Source of the DNA: Fistularia commersonii
Lineage: Eukaryota > Chordata > Actinopteri > Syngnathiformes > Fistulariidae
NCBI GenBank assembly: GCA_037954325.1
Contig: JBBMNZ010000041.1
Location: forward strand, 825,501 to 889,500
Direction of reading: 5' to 3'
DNA length: 64,000 nucleotides
Shown here in pieces: positions 1-11,341 of the stretch. A model generated the notes under the pieces. It searched no databases, was not told the DNA's origin, and was given only the letters and a program-made list of their open reading frames with translations. The position numbers and the translations under genes were made by a program. Within the stretch, counting starts at the first letter, position 1; the number at the start of each line of letters is the position of its first letter.

Positions 1-708
1 CACTGAATTTGACATTAATTGTGCAGAATCATTTTCAAAACAACATATTTCAACAGGAGAAACCAGCTTGATGAAATTCATTAGTTATTTCCATCCCTAA
101 TAAAAAACGCTTCAACTCGGTGAGAGAAGCACTTTCTGAACGAATGGCTATATATTTTGATCCTGTAGCTGGGTTTCATTGAATTTGACATATATATTGC
201 AGAATCATGTCCTAAACAACATATTTCAAAAGTAGAAACCAGCTTGATGAAATTCATTAGTTATTTTCACTCTTAATCAAAAACGCTTCAACCCGATAAG
301 ATACGCACTTTTTGAACGAATGGCTATATCTTTTGAACCTGTGATGTGATTACACTAAATTTGACATATATTGTGCAAAATCATGTCCTAAACAACATAT
401 ATCAACAGCAAAAACCAGCATATTGAAATTCATTAGTTATTTCCACTCCAACTAAAAAACGCTTCAACTCGGTGAGATAAGCAGTTTTTGAACGAATGGC
501 TATATCTTTTGATCTTTTCGCTGGATTACACTGAATTTGACATATATTGTGCAGAATCATGTCCTATACAACATATTTCAACAGCAGAAACCAGATTAAT
601 GAAATTCATTAGTTATTTCCACTCCTAATCAATAACGCTTCAACTCGGTGAGAAAAGCACTTTTTTAACGAATGGGTATATCTTTTGAAAATGTACCTGG
701 ATTACACT

Positions 709-822
709 GAATTTGACATAAATTGTACAAAATCTTGTCCTAAACAACATATTTCAACCCGATAAGATAAACACTTTTTGAACGAATGGCTATATCTTTT
801 GATTTTGTCGCTGAATTACACT
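709..822 (+). repeat. Truncated 114-bp monomer (62-bp deletion)
   Basis: The distance from the GAATTTGACA at 709 to the next one at 823 is 114 bp instead of 176. The sequence passes from the first TTCAAC of the monomer (consensus 49-54) straight into the second (consensus 111-116), giving ATTTCAACCCGATAAG near 751-765. The two hexamers are 62 bp apart in the consensus, exactly the missing length, so the deletion joined them at a 6-bp microhomology. Confidence 0.92.
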
Positions 823-998
823 GAATTTGACATATTTTATGCAGAATCATGTCCTAAACAACATATTTCAACAACAGAAACCAGATTAATGAAATTCATT
901 AGTTATTTCCATTCCTAATCAAAAACACTTCAACTCGGTGAGATAAGCACTTTTTGAACGAATGGCTATATCTTTTGAAAATGTACCTGGATTGCACT

Positions 999-1112
999 GA
1001 ATTTTACATAAATTGTACAAAATCTTGTCCTAAACAACATATTTCAACCTGATAAGATAAACACTTTTTGAACGAATGGCTATATCTTTTGATTTTGTCG
1101 CTGAATTACACT
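999..1112 (+). repeat. Truncated 114-bp monomer, second copy in S1
   Basis: This has the same TTCAAC-TTCAAC junction as the unit at 709, with ATTTTACATA in place of ATTTGACATA at its start. Together with the full monomer 823-998 it forms a 290-bp (176+114) doublet that was itself duplicated. Confidence 0.92.
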
Positions 1113-1539
1113 GAATTTGACATATTTTTTGCAGAATATTGTCCCAAACAACATATTTCAACAGCAGAAACCATATTAATGAAATTCATTAGTTAATGCC
1201 ACTCCTAATCAATAACGCTTCAACTCGGTGAGAAAAGCACTTTTTTAACGAATGGCTATATATTTTGATCTTGAAGCTGGGTTACACTGAATTTGACATA
1301 TATTGTGCAGAATCATGTTCTAAACAAGATATTTCAACAGCAGAAAACGGCTTGATGAAATTCATTAGTTATTTCCAATACTAGTCAAAAACGCTTCAAG
1401 TCAGTGATATAAGAACTTTTTGAACGACTGGCTATATCTTTTGAATTTGTACCTGGATTACACTGAATTTGACATATTTTGTGCAGAATCATGTCCGAAA
1501 CAACATATTTCCACAGCAGAAACCAGCTTAATGAAATTC

Positions 1540-1551
1540 TTTTTTTTTTTT
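1540..1551 (+). repeat. 12-T tract inside a monomer (S1)
   Basis: A run of twelve T replaces the usual ATTAGTTATTT (11 nt) after AAATTC. The same variant, with neighbouring CCGAAAC and TTTCCACAG changes, recurs at 11768, 16694, 27351 and 30164, so it marks descendants of one ancestral monomer. Confidence 0.95.
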
Positions 1552-2405
1552 CCACTCCTAATCAAAAACGCTTCAACTCAGTGAGATGAAGACTTTTTGA
1601 ACGAAGGGCTATATCTTTTGAACCTGTGATGGGATCACACTGAATTTGACATATATTGTACAAAATCATGTCCTAAACAGCATATATCAACAGCAAAAAC
1701 CAGCATATTGAAATTCACCATTTAATTCCACTCCAACTCAAAACGCTTCAACTCGTTGAGATAAGCAGTTTTTGAACGAATGGCTATATCTTTTGATCTT
1801 GTCGCTGGATTATACTGAATTTGACATATATTGTGCAGAATCATGTCCTAAACAACATATATCAACAGCAAAAACCAGCATATTGAAATTCATCAGTTAT
1901 TTCCACTCCAACTCAAAAATGATTTAACTCGGTAAGATAAGCACTTTTTGAACTTAAGGCTATATCTTTTGATCTTGACGCTGGATTGCACTGAATTTGA
2001 CATATGTTGTGTAGAATCATGTCCTAAACAACATATTTCAACAGCAGAAACCAGCTTGATGAAATTCATTTGTTATTTCCACTCCTCATCAAAAACGCTT
2101 CAACTCAGAGAGATAAGCACTTTTTGATCTTATGGCTATATCTTTTGAATTTATAGCTGGATTACACTGAATTCGACATATATAGTGCAGAATCATGTCC
2201 TAAACAACACATATCAACAGCAAAAAAACAGCATATTGTAATTCATTAGTAATTTCCACTCCAACTCATAAACGCCTCAACTCGGTGAGATAAGCAGTTT
2301 TTGAACGAATGGCTATATCTTTTGATCTTGTCGCTGGATTACACTGAATTTGACATATATTGTGCAGAATCATGTCCTATACAACATCTATCAATAGCAG
2401 AAAAA

Positions 2406-3457
2406 GGCTTGGTGAAATTCAATAGTTATTTCCTCTCTTAATCAAAAACGCGTTAACTCGGTGAGATAAGCAGTTTTTGAACAAATGGTTATATCTTTTG
2501 ATCTTGTTGCTGGATTACACTGAATTTGACATATATTGTGCAGAATCATGTCCTATACAAAATCTATCAACAGCAGAAACAGGGTTGGTGAAATTCATTA
2601 ATTATTTCCTCTCTTAATCAAAAACGCTTCAACTCCGTGAGATCAGCACTTTTTGCATGAATGGCTATATATTTTGATCTTGTCGCGGGATTACACTGAA
2701 TTTGTCATATATTTTGCAGAATCATGTCCTTAACAACATATATCAACAGCAGAAACCAGCATGAATAAATTTATTAGTTATTTCCACTCCAACTCAAAAA
2801 CGCTTCAACCCGATAAGATAAACACTTTTTGAACGAATGGCTTTATCTTTTGAACCTGTGATGGGATTACACTGAATTTGACATATATTGTGCAGAATCA
2901 TGTTCTAAACAACATATATCCAGCAGAAACCAGCTTGATGAAATTCATGAGTTATTTCCAGTCCAACTCTAAAACGATTTAACTCGATTAGATAAGCAGT
3001 TGTTGACCTTATGGCTATATCTTTTGAACTTGTAGCTGGATTACACTGAATTTGACATATTGTGCAGATTCATGTCCTAAAAAACATATTTCAACAACAG
3101 AAACCAGCTTGATGAAATTCATTAGTCATTTCCACTCAAAATCAAAAACGCTTCAAATCAGTGAGATAAGCACTTTTTGACCTTATGGCTATATCTTTTT
3201 AACTTATAGCTGGATTACACTGAATTTGACATATATGGTGCAGAATCAAGTCCTAAACAACATATATCAACAGCAAAAACCAGCATATTGAAATTCATTA
3301 GTTATTTCCACTCCAACTCAAAAACGCTTCAACTCTGTGAGATTAGCAGTTTTTGCACGAATGGCTATATCTTTTGATCTTGTCGCTGGATTACACTGAA
3401 TTTGACATATATTGGACAGAATCATGTTCTATACAACATCTATCACCAGCAGAAACA
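2406..3457 (+). repeat. Six-monomer block (1,052 bp) present in S1, missing in S2 at 12634
   Basis: The motif GGCTTGGTGAA occurs at 2406 and 3458. In S2 the monomers leading to 2406 are followed directly by those after 3458, with the junction near 12634 (offset to S1 changes from 10,228 to 9,176). The 1,052-bp difference is six monomers less 4 bp. The block survives in the 16-monomer units at 27084 and 29897. Confidence 0.8.
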
Positions 3458-4559
3458 GGCTTGGTGAATTTCAATATTTATTTCCTCTCTTAATCAAAAA
3501 CGCTTCAACTAGGTGTGATAAGCACTTTTTGAACGAATGGCTACATGTTATGAACCGGTGATGGGATTACACTGAATTTGACATATATTGTGCAGAATCA
3601 AGTCCTAAACAACATATTTCAACAGCAGAAACCAGCATGATGAAATTCATGAGTTATTTCCACTCCAACTCAAAAAGGATTAAACTCGATAAGATAAGCA
3701 ATTTTTGACCTTTTGGCTATATCTTTTGATCTTGTAGCTGGGTTACACTGAATTTCATATATATTGTGCAGAATCATGTCCTAAAACACATATTTCAACA
3801 GCAGAAACCAGCTTGATGATATTCAAAAGTTATTTCCACTCCTAATCAAAAATGCTTCAACCCGGTGAGATAAGTACTTTTTGAACGAATGGCTATATCC
3901 TTTGAACTTGTGAAGGGATTACACTTAATTTGACATATATTGTCCAGAATCATGTCCTAAACAACAAATTTCAAGAGCAGAAACCAGCTTGATGAAATTC
4001 ATTAGTTATTTCCACTACTAATCAAAAACTCTTCAACTTGGTGAGATAAGCAATTTTTGAACGAATGAATATATTTTTTGAACCTGTGATGGGATTTCAC
4101 TGAATTTGACATATATTGTGCAGAATCTTGTCCTAAACAACATATTTCAACAGCAGAAACCTGCTTGATAAAATTCATTAGTTATTTCCACTCCGAATCA
4201 AAAACGCTTCAACTCGGTGAGATAAGCACTTTTATGACGAATGGTTATATCTTTTGATCTTATCGCTGGATTACACTGAATTTGACATGTGTTTTGCAGA
4301 ATCATGTCCTAAACAACATATTTCAACAGCAGAAACCAGCTTGACGAAATCCATCAGTTATTTCCACTCCTAATCAAAAACGCTTCAACCCGATAAGATA
4401 AGCAATTTTTGAACGAATGAATATATTTTTTGAAGCTGTGATGGGATTTCACTGAATTTGACATATATTGTGCAGAATCATATCCTAAAAAACATATTTC
4501 AACAGCAGAAACCAGCTTGATGAAATTCATTGGTTATTTCCACTCCGAATCAAAAACGC

Positions 4560-4573
4560 CTCACCTCGGTGAG
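4560..4573. repeat. Short palindrome CTCACC-TC-GGTGAG
   Basis: A perfect inverted repeat with 6-bp arms and a 2-nt centre, created because this monomer reads GCCTCACCTCGG where most read GCTTCAACTCGG. Counterparts are at 20418-20431 and 33536-33551. Confidence 0.9.
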
Positions 4574-4577
4574 ATAA

Positions 4578-5632
4578 GTTCTTTTGGAACGACTGGCGAT
4601 ATCTTTTGAACATATGAAGGGATTACACTGAATTTGACATGTATTGTGCAGAAACATGTTCAAAACAACATATTTCAACAGCAGAAACCAGCTTGATGAA
4701 AATCAAAAGTTATTTCCACTCCTAATCAAAAACGCTTCAACTCGGTGAGATAAGTACTTTTTGAACAAATGGCTATATATTTTGAACTTGTGATGGGATT
4801 ACACTGAATTTGACATATATTGTGCAGAATTATGTCCTAAACAACATATTTCAACAGCAGAAACCAGCTTGTAGAAATTCATTAGTTATTTCACTCCTAA
4901 TCAAAAACGCTTCAACTCGGTGAGATAAGTTCTTTTGGAACGACTGGCGATATCTTTTGAACCTATGAAGGGATTACACTGAATTTGACATATATTGTGC
5001 AGAAACATGTTCTAAACAACATATTTCAACAACAGAAACCAGCTTGATGAAATTCAAAAGTTATTTCCACTCCTAATCAAAAACGCTTCAACTCGGTGAG
5101 ATAAGTTCTTTTGGAACGAATGGCTATATCTTTTGAACTTGTGAAGGAATTACACTGAATTTGACATATATTGTGCAAAATCATGTCCTAAACAACATAT
5201 TTCAACAGCAGAAACCAGCTTGTAGAAATTCATTAGTTATTTCCACTCCTAATCAAAAACGCTTCAACTCGGTGAGATAAGTTCTTTTGGAACGACTGGC
5301 GATATCTTTTGAACCTATGAAGGGATTACACTGAATTTGACATATATTGTGCAGAAACATGTTCTAAACAACATATTTCAACAGCAGAAACCAGCTTGAT
5401 GAAATTCAAAAGTTATTTCCACTCCTAATCAAAAACGCTTCAACTCGGTGAGTTAAGCACTTTTTGAACGAATGACTATATCTTTTGAACTTGTGAAGGA
5501 ATTACACTGAATTTGACATATATTGTGCAGAATCATGTCCTAAACAACATATTTCAACAGAAGAAACCAGCTTGATGAAATTCAAAAGTTATTTCCACTC
5601 CTAATCAAAAATGCTTCAACCCGGTGAGATAA
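4578..5632 (+). repeat. Dimeric sub-array (about 351-352 bp period)
   Basis: Monomers with GTTCTTTTGGAACGACTGGCG at 4578, 4929 and 5281 (351 and 352 bp apart) alternate with monomers carrying a more usual GTACTTTTTGAAC or a GTTC..GGAACGAATGG form. The alternation makes a two-monomer higher-order unit. A related segment lies at about 20,437-21,480. Confidence 0.75.
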
Positions 5633-6195
5633 GTACTTTTTGAACGAATGGCTATATCTTTTGAACTTGTGAAAGGATTACACTTAATTTGACATATATT
5701 GTCTAGAATCATGTCCTAAACAACAAATTTCAAGAGCAGAAACCAGCTTGATGAAATTCATTAGTTATTTCCATTACTAATCAAAAACTCTTCAACTTGG
5801 TGAGATAAGCAATTTTTGAACGAATGAATATATTTTTTGAACCTGTGATGGGATTTCACTGAATTTGACATATATTGTGCAGAATCTTGTCCTAAACAAC
5901 ATATTTCAACAGCAGAAACCTGCTTGATGAAATTCATTAGTTATTTCCACTCCGAATCAAAAACGCTTCAACTCGGTGAGATAAGCACTTTTATGACGAA
6001 TGGCTATATCTTTTGATCTTATCGCTGGATTACACTGAATTTGACATGTGTTTTGCAGAATCATGTCCTAAACAACATATTTCAACAGCAGAAACCAGCT
6101 TGACGAAAATCCATCAGTTATTTCCACTCCTAATCAGAAACGTCTCAACTCGGTGAGTTAAGCACTTTTTGAACGAATGGCTATATCTTTTGGAC

Positions 6196-6225
6196 TTTTG
6201 ATGGATATGACATATATTGTGCAAA
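6196..6225 (+). repeat. Shortened (about 165-bp) monomer junction
   Basis: GATGGATATGACATAT at 6200 replaces the longer GATGGGATATCTCTG-AATATGACATAT form seen at about 36,395, 47,077, 53,927, 59,891 and 62,880, an 11-bp difference. Other copies of the short form start at 22057, 34648, 39735, 41306, 42877, 45330, 50420 and 58144. It is a useful marker for aligning super-units. Confidence 0.85.
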
Positions 6226-8040
6226 ATCTTGACCTAACAACATATTTCAACAGCAGAAACCAGCTTGACGTAATTCATTGGTTATTTTCCAATACTAATC
6301 AAAAATTCTTCAACTTGGTGACATAAGTACTTTTTGGACGAATGGCTATATCCTTTGAACTTGTAATGGGACTTCACTAAATTTGACATATATTGTGCAG
6401 AATCATGTATTTCAACAGCAGAAACCAGCTTGATGAAATTCAAAAGTTATTTCCACTCCTAATCAAAAATGCTTCAACCCGGTGAGATAAGTACTTTTTG
6501 AACGAATGAATATATCTTTTGAACTTTTGAAGGGATTACACTTAATTTGACATATATTGTCCAGAATCATGTCCTAAACAACAAATTTCAAGAGCAGAAA
6601 CCAGCTTGATGAAATTCATTAGTTTTTTCCAATACTAATCAAAAACTCTTCAACTTGGTGAGATAAGCAATTTTTGAACGAATGAATATATTTTTTGAAC
6701 CTGTGATGGGATTTCACTGAATTTGACATATATTGTGCAGAATCTTGTCCTAAACAACATATTTCAAGAGTAGAAACCAGCTTGACGAAATCCATCAGTT
6801 ATTTCCACTCCGAATCAAAAACGCTTCAACCCGATAAGCAGTTTTTGAACGAATGGCTATATCTTTTGAACCTGTTATGTGATTAAACTAAATTTGACTT
6901 ATATTGTGCAGAATCATATCCTAAAAAACATATTTCAACAGCAGAAACCAGCTTGATGGAATTCATTAGTTATTTCCAATCCAAATCAAAAAAGCTTCAA
7001 CTCGGTGAGATAAGCACTTTTTCAACGAAAGGCTATATCTTTTGATCTTGTAGCTGGATTACACTGAATTTGAAATATATTTGCAGAATTATGCCCTAAA
7101 CAACACATTTCAACAGCATAAAGCGGCTTGATGAAATTCATTAGTTATTTCCGTTCCTAATTAAAAACGCTTCAATCCGATAAGATATACACTTTTTGAT
7201 CGAATGGCTATATCTTTTGAACCTGTGATGGGATTACACTGAAGTTGACATATATTGTGCAGAATAATGTGCTAATCAACATATTTCAACAGTAGAAACC
7301 AACCTGATGAAAATTCATTAGTTATTTCCACTCCTAATCAAAAACGCTTCAACTCGGTGAGATAAGCACTTTTTGAACGAATGGCTATATCTTTTGAAGT
7401 TGTAGCTGGATTACACTGAATTTGACATTAATTGTGCAGAATCATGTTCTAAACAACATATTTCAACGTCAAAAACCAGCTTGATGAAATCCATGAGTTA
7501 CTTCCACTCCTAATCAAAAACGCTTCAACTCGGTGAGAGAAGGACTTTCTGAACGAATGGGTATATTTTTTGAACTTGTGGCTGGATTACACTGAATTTG
7601 ACATATATTGTGCAGAATCATGTACTGAACAACATATTTGAACAGCAGAAACCAGCTTGGTGAAATTCATTAGTTATTTCCACTCTTAATCAAAAAAGCT
7701 TCAACCCGATAAGATAAACACTTTTTGAACGAATGGCTATATCTTTTGAACATGTGATGGGATTACACTGAATTTGACATATATTGTGCAAAATCATGTT
7801 CTAAACAACATATATCACCAGCAGAAACCAGCTTGATGAAATTCATTAGTTATTTCCACTCCTAATCAAAAACGCTTCAACTCGGTGAGATAAGCACTTT
7901 TTGAACGAATGGCTATATCTTTCGAACTTGGAGCTGGATTACACTGAATTTGACATATATTGTGCAAAATCATGTTCCAAACAACATATGTCAACAGCAA
8001 AAACCAGCTTGATGAAATCCATTAGTTATTTCCACTCCTA

Positions 8041-8392
8041 ATCAAAAATAGTTCAACTCGGTGAGAAAAGCACTTTATGAACGAATGGCTATATATTTTG
8101 ATCCTGTAGCTGGGTTACACTGAATTTGACATATATATTGCAGAATCATGTCCTAAACAACATATTTCAACAGTAGAAAACAGCTTGATGAAATCCATTA
8201 GTTATTTCCACTCCTAATCAAAAATAGTTCAACTCGGTGAGAAAAGCACTTTATGAACGAATGGCTATATATTTTGATCCTGTAGCTGGGTTACACTGAA
8301 TTTGACATATATATTGCAGAATCATGTCCTAAACAACATATTTCAACAGTAGAAAACAGCTTGATGAAATTCATTAGTTATTTTCACTCCTA
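8041..8392 (+). repeat. Single-monomer tandem duplication (S1)
   Basis: Two adjacent 176-bp units, 8041-8216 and 8217-8392, share the rare features AAAAATAGTTC, GAGAAAAGCACTTTATG, GATCCTGTAGCTGGG and ATATATATTGCAG and appear near identical, apart from where the second passes into the next type. The same doublet is at 23914-24265 in S2, so the duplication came before the super-unit copying. Confidence 0.88.
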
Positions 8393-9525
8393 ATCAAAAA
8401 CGCTTCAACTGGGTGAGATGAAGACTTTTTGAACGAATGGCTATATATTTTTAACCTGTAATGGGATTACACTGAAGTTAACATATATTGTGCAGAATCA
8501 TGTCCTAATCAACATATTTCAACAGTAGAAACCAGCTTGATGAAATCCATTAGTCATTTCCACTCCTAATAAAAAACGCTTCAACTCGGTGAGAGAAGCA
8601 CTTTTTGAACGAATGGCTATATCTTTTGAACTTGTCGCTGGATTACACTGAATTTGACATATATTGTGCAGAATCATGTACTGAACAACATATTTGAACA
8701 GCAGAAACCAGCTTGGTGAAATTCATTAGTTATTTCCACTCTTAATCAAAAACTCCTCAACCCGATAAGATAAACACTTTTTGAACGAATGGCTATATCT
8801 TTTGAACATGTGATGGGATTACACTGAATTTGACATGTATTTTGCAGAATCATGTTCTAAAAAACAAAAATCACCAGCAGACACCTGCTTGATGAAATTC
8901 ATGAGTTATTTCCACTCCTAATCAAAAGCGATTTAACTCGGTAAGATAATTTCTTTTTGACCTTATGGCTATATATTTTGAACTTGTTGCTGGATTACAC
9001 TGAATTTGACATATATTGTGTAGAATCATGTCCTAAACCACATATATCAACAGCAAAAACCAGCATATTGAAATTCATTAGTTATTTCCACTCCAACTAA
9101 AAAACGCTTCAACTCGGTAAGATAAGCACTCTTTGAACGAATGGCTATATCTTTTCAACATGTGATGGGATCACACTGAATTTGACATATATTGTTCAGA
9201 ATCATGTCCTAAACAACATATATCAACAGCAGAAACCAGCTTGATGGAATTCATTAGTTATTTCCACTCCAAATCAAAAACGCTTCAACTCCGTGAGATA
9301 AGCACTTTTTGCACGAATGGCTATATCTTTTGATCTTGTCGCTGGATTACACTGAATTTGAAATATTTAGTGCAAAATCATGTCCTAAACAACATATTTC
9401 AACAGCAGAAACCAGTTTGATGAAATCCATTAGTTGTTTCCAATCCTAATCAAAAACGCTTCAACTCGGTGAGATAAGTCCTTTTTGAACCAAGGGCTAT
9501 ATCTTTTTAACCTGTCATGGGATCC

Positions 9526-9701
9526 CACTGAATTTGACATATATTGTGCAGAATCATGTCCTAAACAACATATTTCAACGGCAGAAACAAGCTTGATGAA
9601 ATTCATTAGTTATTTCCACTCCTAATCAAAAACGCTTCAACTCGGTGAGAAAAGCACTTTTTGAACGAATGGCTATAAATTTTGATCCTGTAGCTGGGTT
9701 A
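9526..9701 (+). repeat. Representative near-consensus 176-bp monomer
   Basis: This unit is close to the majority sequence and is used here to describe monomer anatomy, counting from CACTGAATTT as position 1. Positions 1-50 (the GACATATATTGTGCAG and CCTAAACAACATATTT region) are strongly conserved. Positions 60-90 (AGCTTGATGAAATTCATTAG) are variable, with alternatives such as AGCATATTG, AGCTTGTAG, AGCTTGACG and a CAAAAG ending. Positions 100-130 carry AAAAACGCTTCAACTCGGTG. Positions 131-162 hold two copies of TTTTGAAC. Positions 162-176 are the most variable block (for example CTTGTGAAGGGA, CTTGTCGCTGGA, CCTGTGATGTGA, CCTATGAAGGGA) and best define monomer types. This unit differs from consensus at a few bases, for example GAGAAAAGC and CTATAAAT. 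Confidence 0.9.
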
Positions 9702-10937
9702 CACTGAATTTGACATATATATTGCAGAATCATGTCCTAAACAACATATTTCAACAGTAGAAACCAGCTCGATGAAATTCATTAGTTATTTTCACTCCTA
9801 ATCAAAAACGCTTCAACTCGGTGAGATGAAGACTTTTTGAATGAATGGCTATTTGTTTTTAACATGTGATGGGATTACACTGAAATTGACATATATCGTG
9901 CAGAATCATGTCCTCGACAACATATATCAACAGCAGAAACCAGCTTGATGAAATTCATTAGTTATTTCCACTCCAACTTAAAAACATTTTAACTCGATAA
10001 GATAAGCAGTTTTTGACCTGATAGATATATCTTTTTAACTTGTAGCTGGATAACACTGAAGTTGACATATATTGTGCAGAATCATTTTCTAAACAACATA
10101 TTTCAACAGGAGAAACCAGCTTGATGAAATTCATTAGTTATTTCCATCCCTAATAAAAAACGCTTCAACTCGGTGAGATAAGCACTTTTTTAACGAATGG
10201 CGATATCTTTTGAACTTGTAGCTGGATTACACTGAATTTGACATTAATTGTGCAGAATCATTTTCAAAACAACATATTTCAACAGGAGAAACCAGCTTGA
10301 TGAAATTCATTAGTTATTTCCATCCCTAATAAAAAACGCTTCAACTCGGTGAGAGAAGCACTTTCTGAACGAATGGCTATATATTTTGATCCTTTAGCTG
10401 GGTTTCACTGAATTTGACATATATATTGCAGAATCATCTCCTAAACAACATATTTCAAAAGTAGAAACCAGCTTGATGAAATTCATTATTTATTTTCACT
10501 CTTAATCAAAAACGCTTCAACCCGATAAGATACGCACTTTTTGAACGAATGGCTATATCTTTTGAACCTGTGATGTGATTACACTAAATTTGACATATAT
10601 TGTGCAAAATCATGTCCTAAACAACATATATCAACAGCAAAAACCAGCATATTGAAATTCATTAGTTATTTCCACTCCAACTAAAAAACGCTTCAACTCG
10701 GTGAGATAAGCAGTTTTTGAACGAATGGCTATATCTTTTGATCTTTTCGCTGGATTACACTGAATTTGACATATATTGTGCAGAATCATGTCCTATAAAA
10801 CATATTTCAACAGCAGAAACCAGATTAATGAAATTCATTAGTTATTTCCACTCCTAATCAATAACGCTTCAACTCGGTGAGAAAAGCACTTTTTTAACGA
10901 ATGGGTATATCTTTTGAAAATGTACCTGGATTACACT

Positions 10938-11051
10938 GAATTTGACATAAATTGTAGAAAATCTTGTCCTAAACAACATATTTCAACCCGATAAGATAAA
11001 CACTTTTTGAACGAATGGCTATATCTTTTGATTTTGTCGCTGAATTACACT
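10938..11051 (+). repeat. Truncated 114-bp monomer in S2, first copy
   Basis: GAATTTGACA starts are at 10938 and 11052. The junction is the same TTCAAC microhomology deletion as at 709. Confidence 0.92.
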
Positions 11052-11227
11052 GAATTTGACATATTTTATGCAGAATCATGTCCTAAACAACATATTTCAA
11101 CAACAGAAACCAGATTAATGAAATTCATTAGTTATTTCCATTCCTAATCAAAAACGCTTCAACTCGGTGAGATAAGCACTTTTTGAACGAATGGCTATAT
11201 CTTTTGAAAATGTACCTGGATTGCACT

Positions 11228-11341
11228 GAATTTGACATAAATTGTACAAAATCTTGTCCTAAACAACATATTTCAACCCGATAAGATAAACACTTTTTGA
11301 ACGAATGGCTATATCTTTTGATTTTGACGCTGAATTACACT
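11228..11341 (+). repeat. Truncated 114-bp monomer in S2, second copy
   Basis: Unit starts are at 11228 and 11342, with the same TTCAAC junction. The 290-bp doublet (114+176) is duplicated here as in S1. Confidence 0.92.

Larger units (their letters stand above)
1..10229 (+). repeat. Left-domain super-unit S1 (10,229 bp)
   Basis: The monomer at base 1, with the unusual combination GACATTAATTG, CATTTTCAAAAC and AACAGGAG, returns at 10230 and again at 26103. S1 is the first of these three super-units. Bases 1 to about 2406 are collinear with 10230-12634, offset 10,229 falling to 10,228. Bases about 3,790 to 10,229 are collinear with about 19,645-26,102, offset 15,858 rising to 15,873. The part between 2406 and 3458 (six monomers, 1,052 bp) is absent at the matching point of S2, near 12634. 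Small private changes in S1 include a 12-bp loss at about 6406 and a GATAA contraction at about 6835. Confidence 0.85.

Noticed and set aside
1540..1551. T12 run as an RNA polymerase III terminator or a retroposon tail
   Set aside because: It replaces an internal part of the monomer with near-equal length, and no target-site duplication, inserted element or transcription unit is next to it.
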